Notes: generated by a model from the letters alone, not told the origin. A stretch of DNA of 12,113 nucleotides from Acetobacteraceae bacterium (GCA_030039695.1 JASHVB010000026.1:1-12113); one strand, 5' to 3'; shown: positions 1-7,653, counted from the stretch's first letter. Translations and numbers: made by a program.

Positions 1-529
1 AGGCCTCGCCCGGCGCGCCGACGCGCGAACCGTCGCTCGCCGCCAGCGCGTTCTCCGGTGAGTTGCCGACGATCGAAGCGAACTGGTCGGACAGCGTGTC
101 CGCTTTCACCAGCTCGAACTGCCGGCTGATCGCGTACAACGCATTGCGCAGCGTGGTCGTCTTTACCGCGCCTAGCAGAAGGTGACCGGTACGCACCTGC
201 GCTTCGCCGAACATCAACGTGCCGAACACCCAGCCGCGCTCAACCGCATCCTCGACATGCTGCGAGAGGTCGGTGATCGCTGTGGCGCCGCGCGGCAGCT
301 TGTCCAGCGCGCTGGTGATGTCGGCGGCCAGTTTTGATGGGTCGAGTTCGAAATGCCGGATGATGCGGTGCAGGTCGGAATCCTGCGTCTGCAGGATCTG
401 ATGGATCCAGTGCACCAGCTCGACATAGGGATTGCCGCGGAGCTTGCAGAACACCGTGGCGCCCTCGATGGCCTTGTAGGCCAGAGGGTTCAGTTTGCCG
501 AACAGGGCAGCGCGGCTTATTTCTGTCAT
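1..529 (-). CDS. tssH: T6SS AAA+ ATPase TssH/ClpV, N-terminal part only
   Basis: Codons 1-176 are present; the gene runs off the left edge. ClpV is the cytoplasmic AAA+ unfoldase that threads TssC and takes apart the contracted T6SS sheath so subunits can be reused. The visible part is the Clp N-terminal double-repeat domain (roughly residues 8-155): it opens MTEISRAALFGKLN, then has the ClpV-typical stretch LRGNPYVELVHWIHQIL near residue 35 and GHLLLGAVKTTTLRNAL near residue 115. It ends in the small-residue linker before the first AAA module; Walker motifs are outside the window. The ATG at 527-529 overlaps the tssG stop (ATGA, 4 bp), with a GGAG about 9 bases upstream inside tssG, so translation is probably coupled. 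No frameshift or stop is seen. Identity is secure from the N-domain plus its place after tssG; family members are about 850-900 residues, so about 80% is missing. Confidence 0.95.
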   Translation of the reverse strand, partial: MTEISRAALFGKLNPLAYKAIEGATVFCKLRGNPYVELVHWIHQILQTQDSDLHRIIRHFELDPSKLAADITSALDKLPRGATAITDLSQHVEDAVERGWVFGTLMFGEAQVRTGHLLLGAVKTTTLRNALYAISRQFELVKADTLSDQFASIVGNSPENALAASDGSRVGAPGEA

Positions 530-1680
530 GAAACGGACTCCGCTGCAGTCGTGGACGAGCCGGCGTCGATGGTGCGCGCCATGCTGTCGGCACTAGCGTC
601 GAGAAATAGATCGGCTGCGTCAACGTTTTTACTGCGCGGCATCAGCCAGGTGGTCCAGCCGAGCCGGCCGGTGTGGCCAAGCTCGATCGGCGGTACCTCC
701 CGCTGACGCAGGATTAGATTGACGTCCCAGATCAGCGTGTCGCCCGCATAGTTGCGCACGATCGGGACCAGCCGGTGAAAGCTCGGCCCGCCGGGCAAGA
801 GGCGCAGGTACTCGGCCAGCGACAATGGGCCGAACACAATGCGAAACTTGTGCTGGCGGCTCCAGACGCGACTGCCGAGCAAGGCGCTGCGGCCCAGGCT
901 GGCGGTCTCCGCGCCGGCGCCAAGCCGGGTGTGATCGCTGCCCGGCAGCGGCAGCCACGTGCCGATGAAGCTCTCGATGCGGACCGGCATTTGGAAGAAC
1001 GCGGTGAGGATCGAGGCCAGGCCCTCGGCATGGCGGGTCTGGTTGGCGAAATGCCCGGCAAAATGCAGCTTGGTCAGGTCGGGCATGGCGTCGCGATCGC
1101 GCAGGCTGTCCATGCCGAGGCCGATCAGCGCGCCGGTATAGAGCGCGAAACGATCCTCCTCCGGCCGGTCGAAACTGACGGTCGGCCGCGCATCGGCCCA
1201 GGCGCGATAGAACAAACACAGGACGCGGTGATGGAAGATGTCGGCGAAGCGCTGGAAGCTCGGGTCATGATGGTTGCGCCGGCGATCGCGGGCATATTCC
1301 GTCAAATGCAGCGGCAGCGGGCCATCTGGGCCGAACAAGCCGAAGAAATGCACCAGCAGCCGGATCGGCCGGTCATCCTCGCCGGGCTGCCAGCCGGCCA
1401 GCGTGGCCGGCGCGAAGATCACCGAGGCCTCCTGCGCCAGGCGCAACGCGTCCTGTCCGAGGCGGGTGCTGTGGCCGAAGCGCGGACGGTCGGGCCAGGC
1501 CGCTTCCAGCCGGCGCATCGCCTGGTAGAAGCTGAAGGCCCAGGGTTGCTCTGCAAGTTTGGCGTACAGCGCTGCCGCTGCGGGCGGCAGCGTGGGCGTT
1601 GCCGCGCCAACCGACTCCACCGGATCGTCCGGTGGCTCGCCGGCTAGAGCACCGGGCGCTGACCGATCTGCATCGGCCAT
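526..1680 (-). CDS. tssG: T6SS baseplate subunit TssG
   Basis: 384 residues, in the usual TssG range. TssG is part of the baseplate wedge: one TssG with two TssF and TssE links the sheath/tube to the membrane complex and the VgrG hub. Recognisable family features are the N-terminal PWAFSFYQAMRRLEA (residues 46-60), the FGLFGPDGPLPLHLTEYARDR block (113-133) and HRVLCLFYRAWA (151-162). The ATG at 1680 is preceded by GAGG seven bases upstream and lies inside the end of tssF, giving a 37-bp overlap. A GTG at codon 21, just after the tssF stop, is a possible alternative start but has a poorer ribosome binding site, and residues 1-25 are low-complexity and not diagnostic. The stop overlaps the clpV start. 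Cytoplasmic; no signal peptide or membrane segment. Confidence 0.95.
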   Translation of the reverse strand: MADADRSAPGALAGEPPDDPVESVGAATPTLPPAAAALYAKLAEQPWAFSFYQAMRRLEAAWPDRPRFGHSTRLGQDALRLAQEASVIFAPATLAGWQPGEDDRPIRLLVHFFGLFGPDGPLPLHLTEYARDRRRNHHDPSFQRFADIFHHRVLCLFYRAWADARPTVSFDRPEEDRFALYTGALIGLGMDSLRDRDAMPDLTKLHFAGHFANQTRHAEGLASILTAFFQMPVRIESFIGTWLPLPGSDHTRLGAGAETASLGRSALLGSRVWSRQHKFRIVFGPLSLAEYLRLLPGGPSFHRLVPIVRNYAGDTLIWDVNLILRQREVPPIELGHTGRLGWTTWLMPRSKNVDAADLFLDASADSMARTIDAGSSTTAAESVS

Positions 1681-3521
1681 CGCATGACCTCGCCCCGTTC
1701 AGGGTTGTGCAGCACCGTCTCGGTGAATGCATTGATCGAGACGTATTTGGCGAAGAACCGGTCAAGCACGGCGGCCAGCAGGATGCCGCCGGCGCCGCCG
1801 AACGGTGTTTCGTCGATGGTCAATGTCAGTTCCAGGCCGCGGCCGGCCGCGACCGGACCGACGCCGGGAATGCGCCGCACGATCGGATGGCAGGCGATCG
1901 AGGTCAGGCCTTCGAGCTGGCGCATCGCGGTGGCGTTGGATGACGCGACGTAGAGCCGCAGCAGCTCACGCAACGCCGCCGCGCCATGCAGCGCATCGGT
2001 ATCGACCAGGCTCAGATAGTTCAGCCCGAGATGGCTGAGGAAACGCCAGGCATATTCGCCGTCGCCCCGGCAGGGGCGCGGCGCGGTCGGGCCGACGATG
2101 CAGCGGATCGAGGCCACCGGCGCGCTGATCGCGATGGTGAAATCGGTGTGCTGCTTGCCCACCGGCATGGACAGCGGCAGGTCGCGATTGGTGCACAGGA
2201 GGTCGACGCCGAGCTGGCGCACGTCCTGTTGGAACGGCGTTCGCTCGGGATCGACCAGCGAGATGAACACCTCATGGCCGAGATAGCTGGAGCGCGGCCC
2301 GCGTTGGCGCGTGCGCGAGGAGAGCTGCCGTGGCTCCCGGCGCAGGATGTAATAGGCGCGGTGGTCGGGGTTCCGCGACAGGTCGTTGGCGGCATAGAAC
2401 GGCATGAACGGCTGTGCCGCGCTGCCGTCGGACGCGAAGCCTTCTACGCCGGTGACGCTGAATATTTCGAAATCCAGCGGCCGCATGCGGTCCGGCACGA
2501 TGTGATGCTCCGCCTCGCGGTCGGAGATGTTGACCCGGTCGCTGCGCTTGGGGAACAGGTTGATCGCTGGCGTGCAGAACAAGGCGAACTGGTCGGGGCC
2601 GAAAGCCGCGGCGAGCGTCGGGTCGCTGCGATGGAGCAGCAGAATGATGTCGAGCTCGCGGCCGGTGCAGCGTTTCGCGGCACGATCGAGCGCGGCGAAC
2701 TCGATGAACAGGAAGCGCTCCGGCATGGCGAAGTATTCTTGCAGCAGCCGGTAGCCGTCGAAGGATGCCGGCGCGCGCGGCAGCAGCGCCTCTTCGGGGT
2801 CGAAACCGATGGCGCGCACCGCGGCCCGCGGCAGCCGTTCCAGCCACGGCAGCGGGCGCTCGGTGGGCCGCACATAGAGGGCTGCGACATCGGCGGCGAG
2901 TTGCTCGTAGAGCCGCATGCGCGCGCCGGGCGGCCCGGACAGGAACAAGGGCAGGCGAGCGAGGGCGATCTCGGCGAACGGGGCGGCGCCGGTTGCCTTC
3001 AGCCGCAGCCGGATGGCGGCGCGGATGCCGCGCTGATCGGGCAGGCCGAGTGCGGTCACCGCGGCGGGAGAGCCGATATATTCGGCCTCGCTGAGTTCGA
3101 TCGGCAGCAACTGCACCGGATGCGCGGTGCGGAAGTCGCAATTGGTCTGGTCCTCGGTGCCGAGTAAGCTGCGCAGCTCGGTACCGCGCGGCAGGATCGC
3201 GCCTTGCGGCGAGGCACGCAGCTTGGGGTCGGGACGGACCTGCACCACGGCCATCGACGGCGTGGGCGCGAGGTAGTGCGGATAGACCATCTGCAGCAGT
3301 GACTGCGTGAAGGTCGGGAACTCCGCTTCCATCTTGAGCTGGATGCGCGCGGTCAGCAGCGCGAAGCCTTCGAACAGGCGCTCGACGTAGGGATCGGCGA
3401 CGTCGAAGCTGGCGAGGTTCAGCCGGGCGGCGATCTTGGGGAATTCGTTGGCAAATTCCAGTCCCGCCTCGCGGACGAAGGCGAGTTCCCCTTCATAGAG
3501 GCGGAGCAGCCGGGGATCCAT
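1644..3521 (-). CDS. tssF: T6SS baseplate subunit TssF
   Basis: 625 residues, full length for TssF (about 590-620 usual). It forms the core of the T6SS baseplate wedge with TssG and TssE, comparable to phage T4 gp6. The N-terminus is unmistakable for the family: MDPRLLRLYEGELAFVREAG (1-20), then FANEFPKIAARL (23-34), DPYVERLFEGFALLTARI (43-60) and FTQSLLQMVYPHYLAPTPSM (71-90). The start ATG (3519-3521) shares one base with the tssE stop (TGATG), with GGAAG 8 bases upstream, indicating translational re-initiation. The C-terminus overlaps tssG by 37 bp. No frameshift, no membrane segment. A long open frame on the opposite strand is an artefact of high-GC coding. Confidence 0.97.
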   Translation of the reverse strand: MDPRLLRLYEGELAFVREAGLEFANEFPKIAARLNLASFDVADPYVERLFEGFALLTARIQLKMEAEFPTFTQSLLQMVYPHYLAPTPSMAVVQVRPDPKLRASPQGAILPRGTELRSLLGTEDQTNCDFRTAHPVQLLPIELSEAEYIGSPAAVTALGLPDQRGIRAAIRLRLKATGAAPFAEIALARLPLFLSGPPGARMRLYEQLAADVAALYVRPTERPLPWLERLPRAAVRAIGFDPEEALLPRAPASFDGYRLLQEYFAMPERFLFIEFAALDRAAKRCTGRELDIILLLHRSDPTLAAAFGPDQFALFCTPAINLFPKRSDRVNISDREAEHHIVPDRMRPLDFEIFSVTGVEGFASDGSAAQPFMPFYAANDLSRNPDHRAYYILRREPRQLSSRTRQRGPRSSYLGHEVFISLVDPERTPFQQDVRQLGVDLLCTNRDLPLSMPVGKQHTDFTIAISAPVASIRCIVGPTAPRPCRGDGEYAWRFLSHLGLNYLSLVDTDALHGAAALRELLRLYVASSNATAMRQLEGLTSIACHPIVRRIPGVGPVAAGRGLELTLTIDETPFGGAGGILLAAVLDRFFAKYVSINAFTETVLHNPERGEVMRWPMQIGQRPVL

Positions 3522-4030
3522 CAGCCACGCTTCCGGGTGTCGGTCACCACCGTCAGCCGCGTCTCCAGCTCGATCGACGTTTCCAGGAAAAGTTGCTCGG
3601 GCACCGGCTGCGCCCAGAGCTCGCCCTGGATCTCGAAAGTAATGGTCGGCGTGGCTTGCTCACCACGGTTCTGGCGCAGCTTCACGGCCAGGGTTTCCGG
3701 CTTGATGCGCGGCTCGAAGGCACGGATGGCATCGACGATACCGGATTCGACCGACTTGAGCCGCCGCGAGGTGCCGACCAGACCGGCGAGGCCCGGCACG
3801 CCATAATTGATGGTGGATTTCGTCGCGAGCGGCCTGCCCGCCAGATCGTCGGTGGCGGCGAGATTTGTGGTGTTGAGCAACCAGGCGAGGTCGCGCAGTA
3901 CGGCCTGGCGCAGTTGCGGGAAGGTCAGGGTCTGCTGGTCGAAGCTCTCGCGCCGCGTCTCGGGCGCGTCGTCGGTCAGCCGGTCGAGCAAGGACGGCTG
4001 TAGCCGTTCGCGCGAAGTGACTTCCGCCAT
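3521..4030 (-). CDS. tssE: T6SS baseplate subunit TssE (gp25-like)
   Basis: 169 residues, typical length. TssE is the homologue of phage gp25, a baseplate wedge protein whose handshake fold with the sheath primes TssB/TssC polymerisation. Visible marks are LRDLAWLLN (45-53), matching the gp25/TssE LRDLEWLLN-type core motif, and the NYGVPGLAG turn (75-83) after it; the C-terminal half (about 95-165) carries alternating beta segments ending in ETRLTVVTDTRKRG. The ATG at 4028-4030 begins one base after the tagJ TAA (TAATATG), so ribosomes can pass straight from tagJ to tssE. Its stop is shared by one base with the tssF start. Soluble and cytoplasmic. Confidence 0.95.
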   Translation of the reverse strand: MAEVTSRERLQPSLLDRLTDDAPETRRESFDQQTLTFPQLRQAVLRDLAWLLNTTNLAATDDLAGRPLATKSTINYGVPGLAGLVGTSRRLKSVESGIVDAIRAFEPRIKPETLAVKLRQNRGEQATPTITFEIQGELWAQPVPEQLFLETSIELETRLTVVTDTRKRG

Positions 4031-4031
4031 A

Positions 4032-4835
4032 TTAAGACACGGCGTCCGGCGGGGTGAGGACCATCTTGCGGATGTCCATCACGGCATGCTCGCCGGCATC
4101 GGTGGTGAGCGTGCGCTGGCCGAGGCCGAGGAACCACTCGCTGTCGCGCTCCTGCCATTCGGTGCGGCGCGACAGGGCGAGTTCGGGGTCGGCAGCGTCC
4201 GAGCCGGGATAGCGGGTCGGGATGAAGCCGACAGAATCGCCGCCATTGGCCCACACGAAATGCGCCGGCATCCAGACCTGATCGCGCAGATCGGCGGGCG
4301 GCTCGATGTCGAGGCTGCGCAGGCGGTGGAACGGCACCCAGTAGTATTTGCCGTCGACCAATGCCTCGAGCATCGGGCCAAGCCGCGGATCGGCATCGGC
4401 GATCCATTCGAAGGCCTCACCGTCGATCGTGCCGGCGGTGGCCGGCGCTTGCTCGAAGGCGGTATCGCGCAGGCCGCCGGCCTCGCTGGCGCGGCCGGCG
4501 GCCAGCACGCGGTTGGCTTCGATCAGCAGCGACATCCAGGGTTCAGGGTCGCCGAACACGGTGGGCGTGCGCTCACCGGCGAAGATCTTGCCGCGCAGGA
4601 TTTCGCAGCGGATCGCCGCGCGGTAGGCCTGCACCATCGGCAATGCCTCCGGGTCGAGTTCGGCCACGACGGTAAGCTGCGTTACCGCGCGTTGCCACTC
4701 GCCGAACACGCAGAAGAGCTGGAACAGGAAAGTACGCAGACGAGCGTCGCGCGGCGCCTTGCGCACTTCCTGCTTCAGTTGCTCCAACGCGGCGCGAGGC
4801 TCACCCGAACGCAGCAGTTCGCGTGCGTCTGTCAC
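4032..4835 (-). CDS. tagJ: T6SS accessory protein TagJ (ImpE/HsiE family)
   Basis: 267 residues, starting at GTG (4833-4835), with GAGGAA about 5 bases upstream (TGAGGAAACGCG then GTG). The family (ImpE/SciE/HsiE) is accessory to a subset of T6SSs; in P. aeruginosa HsiE1 binds ClpV1 and the N-terminal helix of the sheath protein HsiB1 (TssB), and is thought to recruit the ATPase. The N-terminal half is a TPR-like helical fold (residues 3-70, for example LLRSGEPRAALEQLKQEVRK and LFQLFCVFGEWQRAVTQL). The C-terminal ImpE domain includes EWIADADPRLGPMLEAL (143-159) and YYWVPFHRL (164-172), then DLRDQVWMPA and VGFIPTRYPGS (202-212). It lies between hcp (30 bp gap) and tssE (1 bp gap), as in HSI-I. 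Strong identity; that it works as a ClpV-TssB bridge here is inferred from the homologue. Confidence 0.93.
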   Translation of the reverse strand: MTDARELLRSGEPRAALEQLKQEVRKAPRDARLRTFLFQLFCVFGEWQRAVTQLTVVAELDPEALPMVQAYRAAIRCEILRGKIFAGERTPTVFGDPEPWMSLLIEANRVLAAGRASEAGGLRDTAFEQAPATAGTIDGEAFEWIADADPRLGPMLEALVDGKYYWVPFHRLRSLDIEPPADLRDQVWMPAHFVWANGGDSVGFIPTRYPGSDAADPELALSRRTEWQERDSEWFLGLGQRTLTTDAGEHAVMDIRKMVLTPPDAVS

Positions 4836-4865
4836 CGCGTTTCCTCAGGGCCTGTGATCGCCGGA

Positions 4866-5495
4866 TCAGCTCGCGGTGATCGTCTGGAAGTCGTTGTTGT
4901 TGTAGACGCGGTTCCATGCACCGGTGACGGGCGAGCCCTGGGCTCCGCCGCCGGTTGCCTGCTGCAAGTACCACACCATCAGCGCGCCGTACTCGAAGGT
5001 CACCTCTTCCTTGGGCGACTCATCGCCATCGGAGCCGCTCCAGGAGATCGTCTTCACCGCGACCAGGGCGAAATCGAAGCGCAGGAACGTGGTGCCGCTA
5101 CTCATGGTGGCGCTACCGGCCGTGTTGCCGACCGCGCCGCCGGCGCCGCCGCCAGCGCGTCGCAGGCATAGCGTCACCTGATAGAAGTGCTGCCCGGCGC
5201 AGCACATCATGAAGAAGATCGGCGAGGCGCGGTCGGTCTTGCGGGTGATCGAGAACGGATTGAAGGTGACCTTACCAGCGCCGGCACCCGAACTCTGGCT
5301 GCCGATGTTCAGCACCTGCTCGATATCGAAGTTGAAGTCATCGATTTCGAACACGCTGCCCTGCTGCAGCGCCGGGCTCTGGTTGGCAAGCGTATCGCCG
5401 GTGAGGTTCAGTACCACCTGTGACTCGCCCTTGAGAGCCGTACCGGCGGCGTTGCCAGAAGCTGGGATGAACTGCATGTATGAGTCGAAGGCCAT
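4866..5495 (-). CDS. hcp: T6SS tube protein Hcp, lengthened by glycine-rich segments
   Basis: 209 residues against roughly 160-172 for usual Hcp. Hcp hexamers stack into the secreted inner tube and can act as effector chaperones. Core signatures are VFEIDDFNFDIEQVLNIGSQ (48-67), FNPFSITRKTDRASP (78-92), the CCAGQHFYQVTLCLRRAGG block (98-116) and EEVTFEYGALMVWYLQQ (163-179). The extra length sits in GAGAG near 70-74, a gly/ala/ser loop at about 114-134, and a tail (180-209) rich in Gly and Asn after the last core strand. Cysteines are at 98, 99 and 110. The ATG at 5493-5495 has a strong AGGAGA six bases upstream. A 73-bp spacer with a hairpin separates it from tssC, which may allow separate, higher expression. 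No signal peptide; export is through the T6SS itself. Confidence 0.95.
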   Translation of the reverse strand: MAFDSYMQFIPASGNAAGTALKGESQVVLNLTGDTLANQSPALQQGSVFEIDDFNFDIEQVLNIGSQSSGAGAGKVTFNPFSITRKTDRASPIFFMMCCAGQHFYQVTLCLRRAGGGAGGAVGNTAGSATMSSGTTFLRFDFALVAVKTISWSGSDGDESPKEEVTFEYGALMVWYLQQATGGGAQGSPVTGAWNRVYNNNDFQTITAS

Positions 5496-5539
5496 TTCTT
5501 GTCTCCTGTTCGCGTGGGGCCGCTAATGGTTGCAGAGTT

Positions 5540-5554
5540 GGCCGGGAACCGGCC
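5540..5554 (-). promoter_or_regulatory. Short GC hairpin in the tssC-hcp spacer
   Basis: GGCCGG (5540-5545), loop of three bases, CCGGCC (5549-5554): a perfect 6-bp all-GC stem 14 bases after the tssC stop and about 45 bases before the hcp ATG. There is no U-run, so termination is unlikely. A hairpin at this place could protect a processed 5' end or slow 3' decay, letting hcp accumulate separately from the sheath genes. Such short GC dyads occur by chance in high-GC DNA, so confidence is moderate. Confidence 0.4.
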
Positions 5555-5568
5555 GAGGCGATTGTCGA

Positions 5569-7056
5569 TTACGCCGGTACGCGTGAGACCAGCCGCAGCG
5601 ATACCGTGAGCCCTTCAAGCTGATAGTGCGGCTTGAGGAAGAACTTGGCGCTGTAGTAGCCCGGGTTCTCCTCGTTCTCTTCCAGCGTCACGGCGCCTTC
5701 CGACAGCGGATGGGTGGCCTTGAAGCTTTCGCTCGAGGTGCTGGGGGAGCCGTCGATGTACTTGGCAAGCCATTGGCCGAGCCAGGCGCTAAGCTGTTCC
5801 TTGTTCATGGTCGAGCCGATCTTGTCGCGCACCATGCATTTCAGGTAGTGCGCGAACCGGCAGCTCGCGAACAGGTACGGCAGGCGTGCCGAGAGATTGG
5901 CATTCGCGGTCGCCGCCGGATCGTCATATTCCTCCGGCTTCTGCAGCGACTGCGCGCCGATGAACGCCGCGAAGTCCGAGTTCTTCTTGTGGATCAGCGG
6001 CATGAACCCGTTCTTCGCCAGTTCGGCCTCGCGGCGGTCGCTGATCGCGATCTCGGTCGGGCACTTCATGTCCACGCCGCCGTCGTCGGTGGGGAAGGTG
6101 AAGGCCGGCAAGCCTTCTACCGCCCCGCCGCTCTCGATGCCGCGGATGCGCGTGCACCAGCCGTACAGCTTGAACGCACGGGTGATGTTGGTGCCCATCG
6201 CATAGGCCGCATTCGACCAGCAGAACTTGCTGCTCTCGGCGCCTTCCACGTCTTCCTCGAAGTGGAATTCTTCGACCGGTTCGGTCTTCTCGCCATAGGG
6301 CAGGCGCGCCAGATAGCGCGGCATGCACAGGCCGATATAGCGAGAGTCCTCGCTTTCGCGCAGCGAGCGCCAGGCGGCGTATTCCGGCGTCTGAAAGATC
6401 TTGGTCAGGTCGCGCGGATTGGCCAGCTCGTTCCAGCTATCCATCCCTAGCAGCGTGGGCGCGGCGGCGGTCAGGAACGGCGCGTGCGCGGCGGCGGAGA
6501 CCTGGGCGATGTCGGCAAGGAGCTGGGTGTCCTGCGGGCTGTGGTCGAAATAGTAGTCGCCGAGCAGCGCGCCGTACGGCGCGCCGCCGAACTGGCCATA
6601 TTCCTCTTCGTAGATCTTCTTGAAGACCGGGCTCTGGTCCCAGGCGGTGCCGCGGAACTTCTTGAGGGTGCGGCCCAGCTCCTTCTTCGAGATGTTGAAG
6701 ACGCGGATCTTCAGCATCTCGTCGGTCTCGGTGTTGTTCACCAGGTAGTGCAGGCCGCGCCATGAGGACTCCAGTTGCTGGAACTCCTCCTGGTGCATGA
6801 TGACGTTGACTTGCTCCGAGAGCTTGGCGTCGATCGCGGCAATGATCGCCTCGATGCTGCGCAGCGCGTCGGTGGAGACCAGGGCGGTGTGCACCAGCGC
6901 CTGCTGCGCAAGCGTCTGCACCGCTTGCTCGACGGCCTCGCGGGCGCGGTCGGTCTTCGGCTTGAACTCGCGATTGAGCAGGGAGGCGAACTCGCTGCCT
7001 TCCTGGGTCACGACGCCGGCGGCGGCAGCCTGCGGCGCGGCTTCGGTTCCGGACAT
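5569..7056 (-). CDS. tssC: T6SS sheath large subunit TssC (VipB)
   Basis: 495 residues, standard for TssC. With TssB it forms the contractile sheath around the Hcp tube. Family hallmarks: the N-terminal helix FASLLNREFKPKTDRAREAVEQAV (23-46), the EEFQQLESSWRGLHYLV stretch (90-106), KELGRTLKKFRG (125-136), FGGAPYGALLGDYYFDHSP (156-174) and the C-terminal YYSAKFFLKPHYQLEGLTVSLRLVSRVPA segment that interlaces with TssB. The ATG at 7054-7056 follows the tssB stop by 3 bp and is served by a near-perfect GGAGGA located in the last codons of tssB, consistent with the equimolar synthesis a TssB-TssC sheath needs. The N-terminal 20 residues are Ala/Gly-rich; the TssC N-terminus is the ClpV recognition site in V. 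cholerae and differs in TagJ-containing systems. Confidence 0.98.
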   Translation of the reverse strand: MSGTEAAPQAAAAGVVTQEGSEFASLLNREFKPKTDRAREAVEQAVQTLAQQALVHTALVSTDALRSIEAIIAAIDAKLSEQVNVIMHQEEFQQLESSWRGLHYLVNNTETDEMLKIRVFNISKKELGRTLKKFRGTAWDQSPVFKKIYEEEYGQFGGAPYGALLGDYYFDHSPQDTQLLADIAQVSAAAHAPFLTAAAPTLLGMDSWNELANPRDLTKIFQTPEYAAWRSLRESEDSRYIGLCMPRYLARLPYGEKTEPVEEFHFEEDVEGAESSKFCWSNAAYAMGTNITRAFKLYGWCTRIRGIESGGAVEGLPAFTFPTDDGGVDMKCPTEIAISDRREAELAKNGFMPLIHKKNSDFAAFIGAQSLQKPEEYDDPAATANANLSARLPYLFASCRFAHYLKCMVRDKIGSTMNKEQLSAWLGQWLAKYIDGSPSTSSESFKATHPLSEGAVTLEENEENPGYYSAKFFLKPHYQLEGLTVSLRLVSRVPA

Positions 7057-7059
7057 GGC

Positions 7060-7581
7060 TTATTCCTCCGTGCTGCTGGCGGCAGTTTCCGGCTTGGGGG
7101 CGGCGGCGAGGGTCTGCAACAGCGCGGGGTCCGCCAGCACCTTGGTGATCAGGTCCTCAGCGCCGCTCTTGCCGTCCATGTAGGTCAGCAGGTTGGAGAG
7201 CTGGGTGCGCGCCTCGAGCAGCTTGTTCAGCGCCTCGACCTTACGGGCGACTGCGGCCGGCGAGAAATCATCCATGCTCTCGAACGTGATGTCGACCGCA
7301 ATGTTGCCTTCGCCGGTCAGCGTGTTGGGCACCATGTAGGCGATGCGCGGCTTCATCGCCTTCATGCGATCGTCGAAATTGTCGACGTCGATTTCCAGGA
7401 ACTTGCGGTCGGCGACCGGCGCCAGCGGATCTGCGGGCTTGCCGGACAGGTCCGCCATCACCCCCATCACGAAAGGAAGCTGGACCTTCTTCTGTGCCCC
7501 GTAGGTCTCCACATCGTACTCGATCTGTACGCGTGGTGCCCGATTGCGGGCGATGAATTTCTGACTGCTTGCCTTTGCCAT
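7060..7581 (-). CDS. tssB: T6SS sheath small subunit TssB (VipA)
   Basis: 173 residues, usual length. TssB pairs with TssC in the contractile sheath. Typical sequence: SSQKFIARNRAPRVQIEYDVE (5-25), KKVQLPFVMGVMADLSGKP (31-49), RKFLEIDVDNFDDRMKAMKPR (59-79) and the DFSPAAVARKVEALNKLLEARTQLSNLLTYMDGK stretch (105-138), followed by a helix and a short Ala/Pro/Glu tail. The N-terminal segment is the part bound by TagJ/HsiE1 in P. aeruginosa. The ATG at 7579-7581 has GAGG six bases upstream. The 72 bp separating it from tssA contain a 9-bp-stem hairpin, so its expression could be set apart from tssA. Confidence 0.98.
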   Translation of the reverse strand: MAKASSQKFIARNRAPRVQIEYDVETYGAQKKVQLPFVMGVMADLSGKPADPLAPVADRKFLEIDVDNFDDRMKAMKPRIAYMVPNTLTGEGNIAVDITFESMDDFSPAAVARKVEALNKLLEARTQLSNLLTYMDGKSGAEDLITKVLADPALLQTLAAAPKPETAASSTEE

Positions 7582-7619
7582 GGCTGGCCTCGCTGCCCCT
7601 ATTGCTGCATCCGTTATTC

Positions 7620-7646
7620 CACACCCTGTGGCCGTGCCAGGGTGTG
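7620..7646 (-). promoter_or_regulatory. Hairpin in the tssA-tssB spacer
   Basis: Perfect 9-bp inverted repeat CACACCCTG (7620-7628) and CAGGGTGTG (7638-7646) around a 9-base loop. It lies in the 72-bp gap between the tssA stop and the tssB start, about 40 bases before the tssB ATG. No U-run follows on either strand, so it is not a textbook terminator. It could be an mRNA-stabilising or processing hairpin for the tssBC message, or an operator read as DNA. Function is inferred; the dyad itself is seen directly. Confidence 0.6.
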
Positions 7647-7653
7647 AACCAGG

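Noticed and set aside
1986..3167. Long plus-strand open frame (393 codons) opposite tssF
   Set aside because: Antisense shadow of a firmly identified gene in high-GC DNA; the translation is Arg/Gly/Ala-rich with no family motif.
3807..5171. Long plus-strand open frame (454 codons) opposite tssE, tagJ and hcp
   Set aside because: It crosses three identified genes on the other strand and has no recognisable domain; shadow frame.
7625..7650. Possible sigma-54 promoter on the minus strand (TGGCACG) before tssB
   Set aside because: The -24-like TGGCACG is present, but at the right spacing the -12 GC is replaced by GG and TTGC is absent; the bases are better explained by the hairpin.
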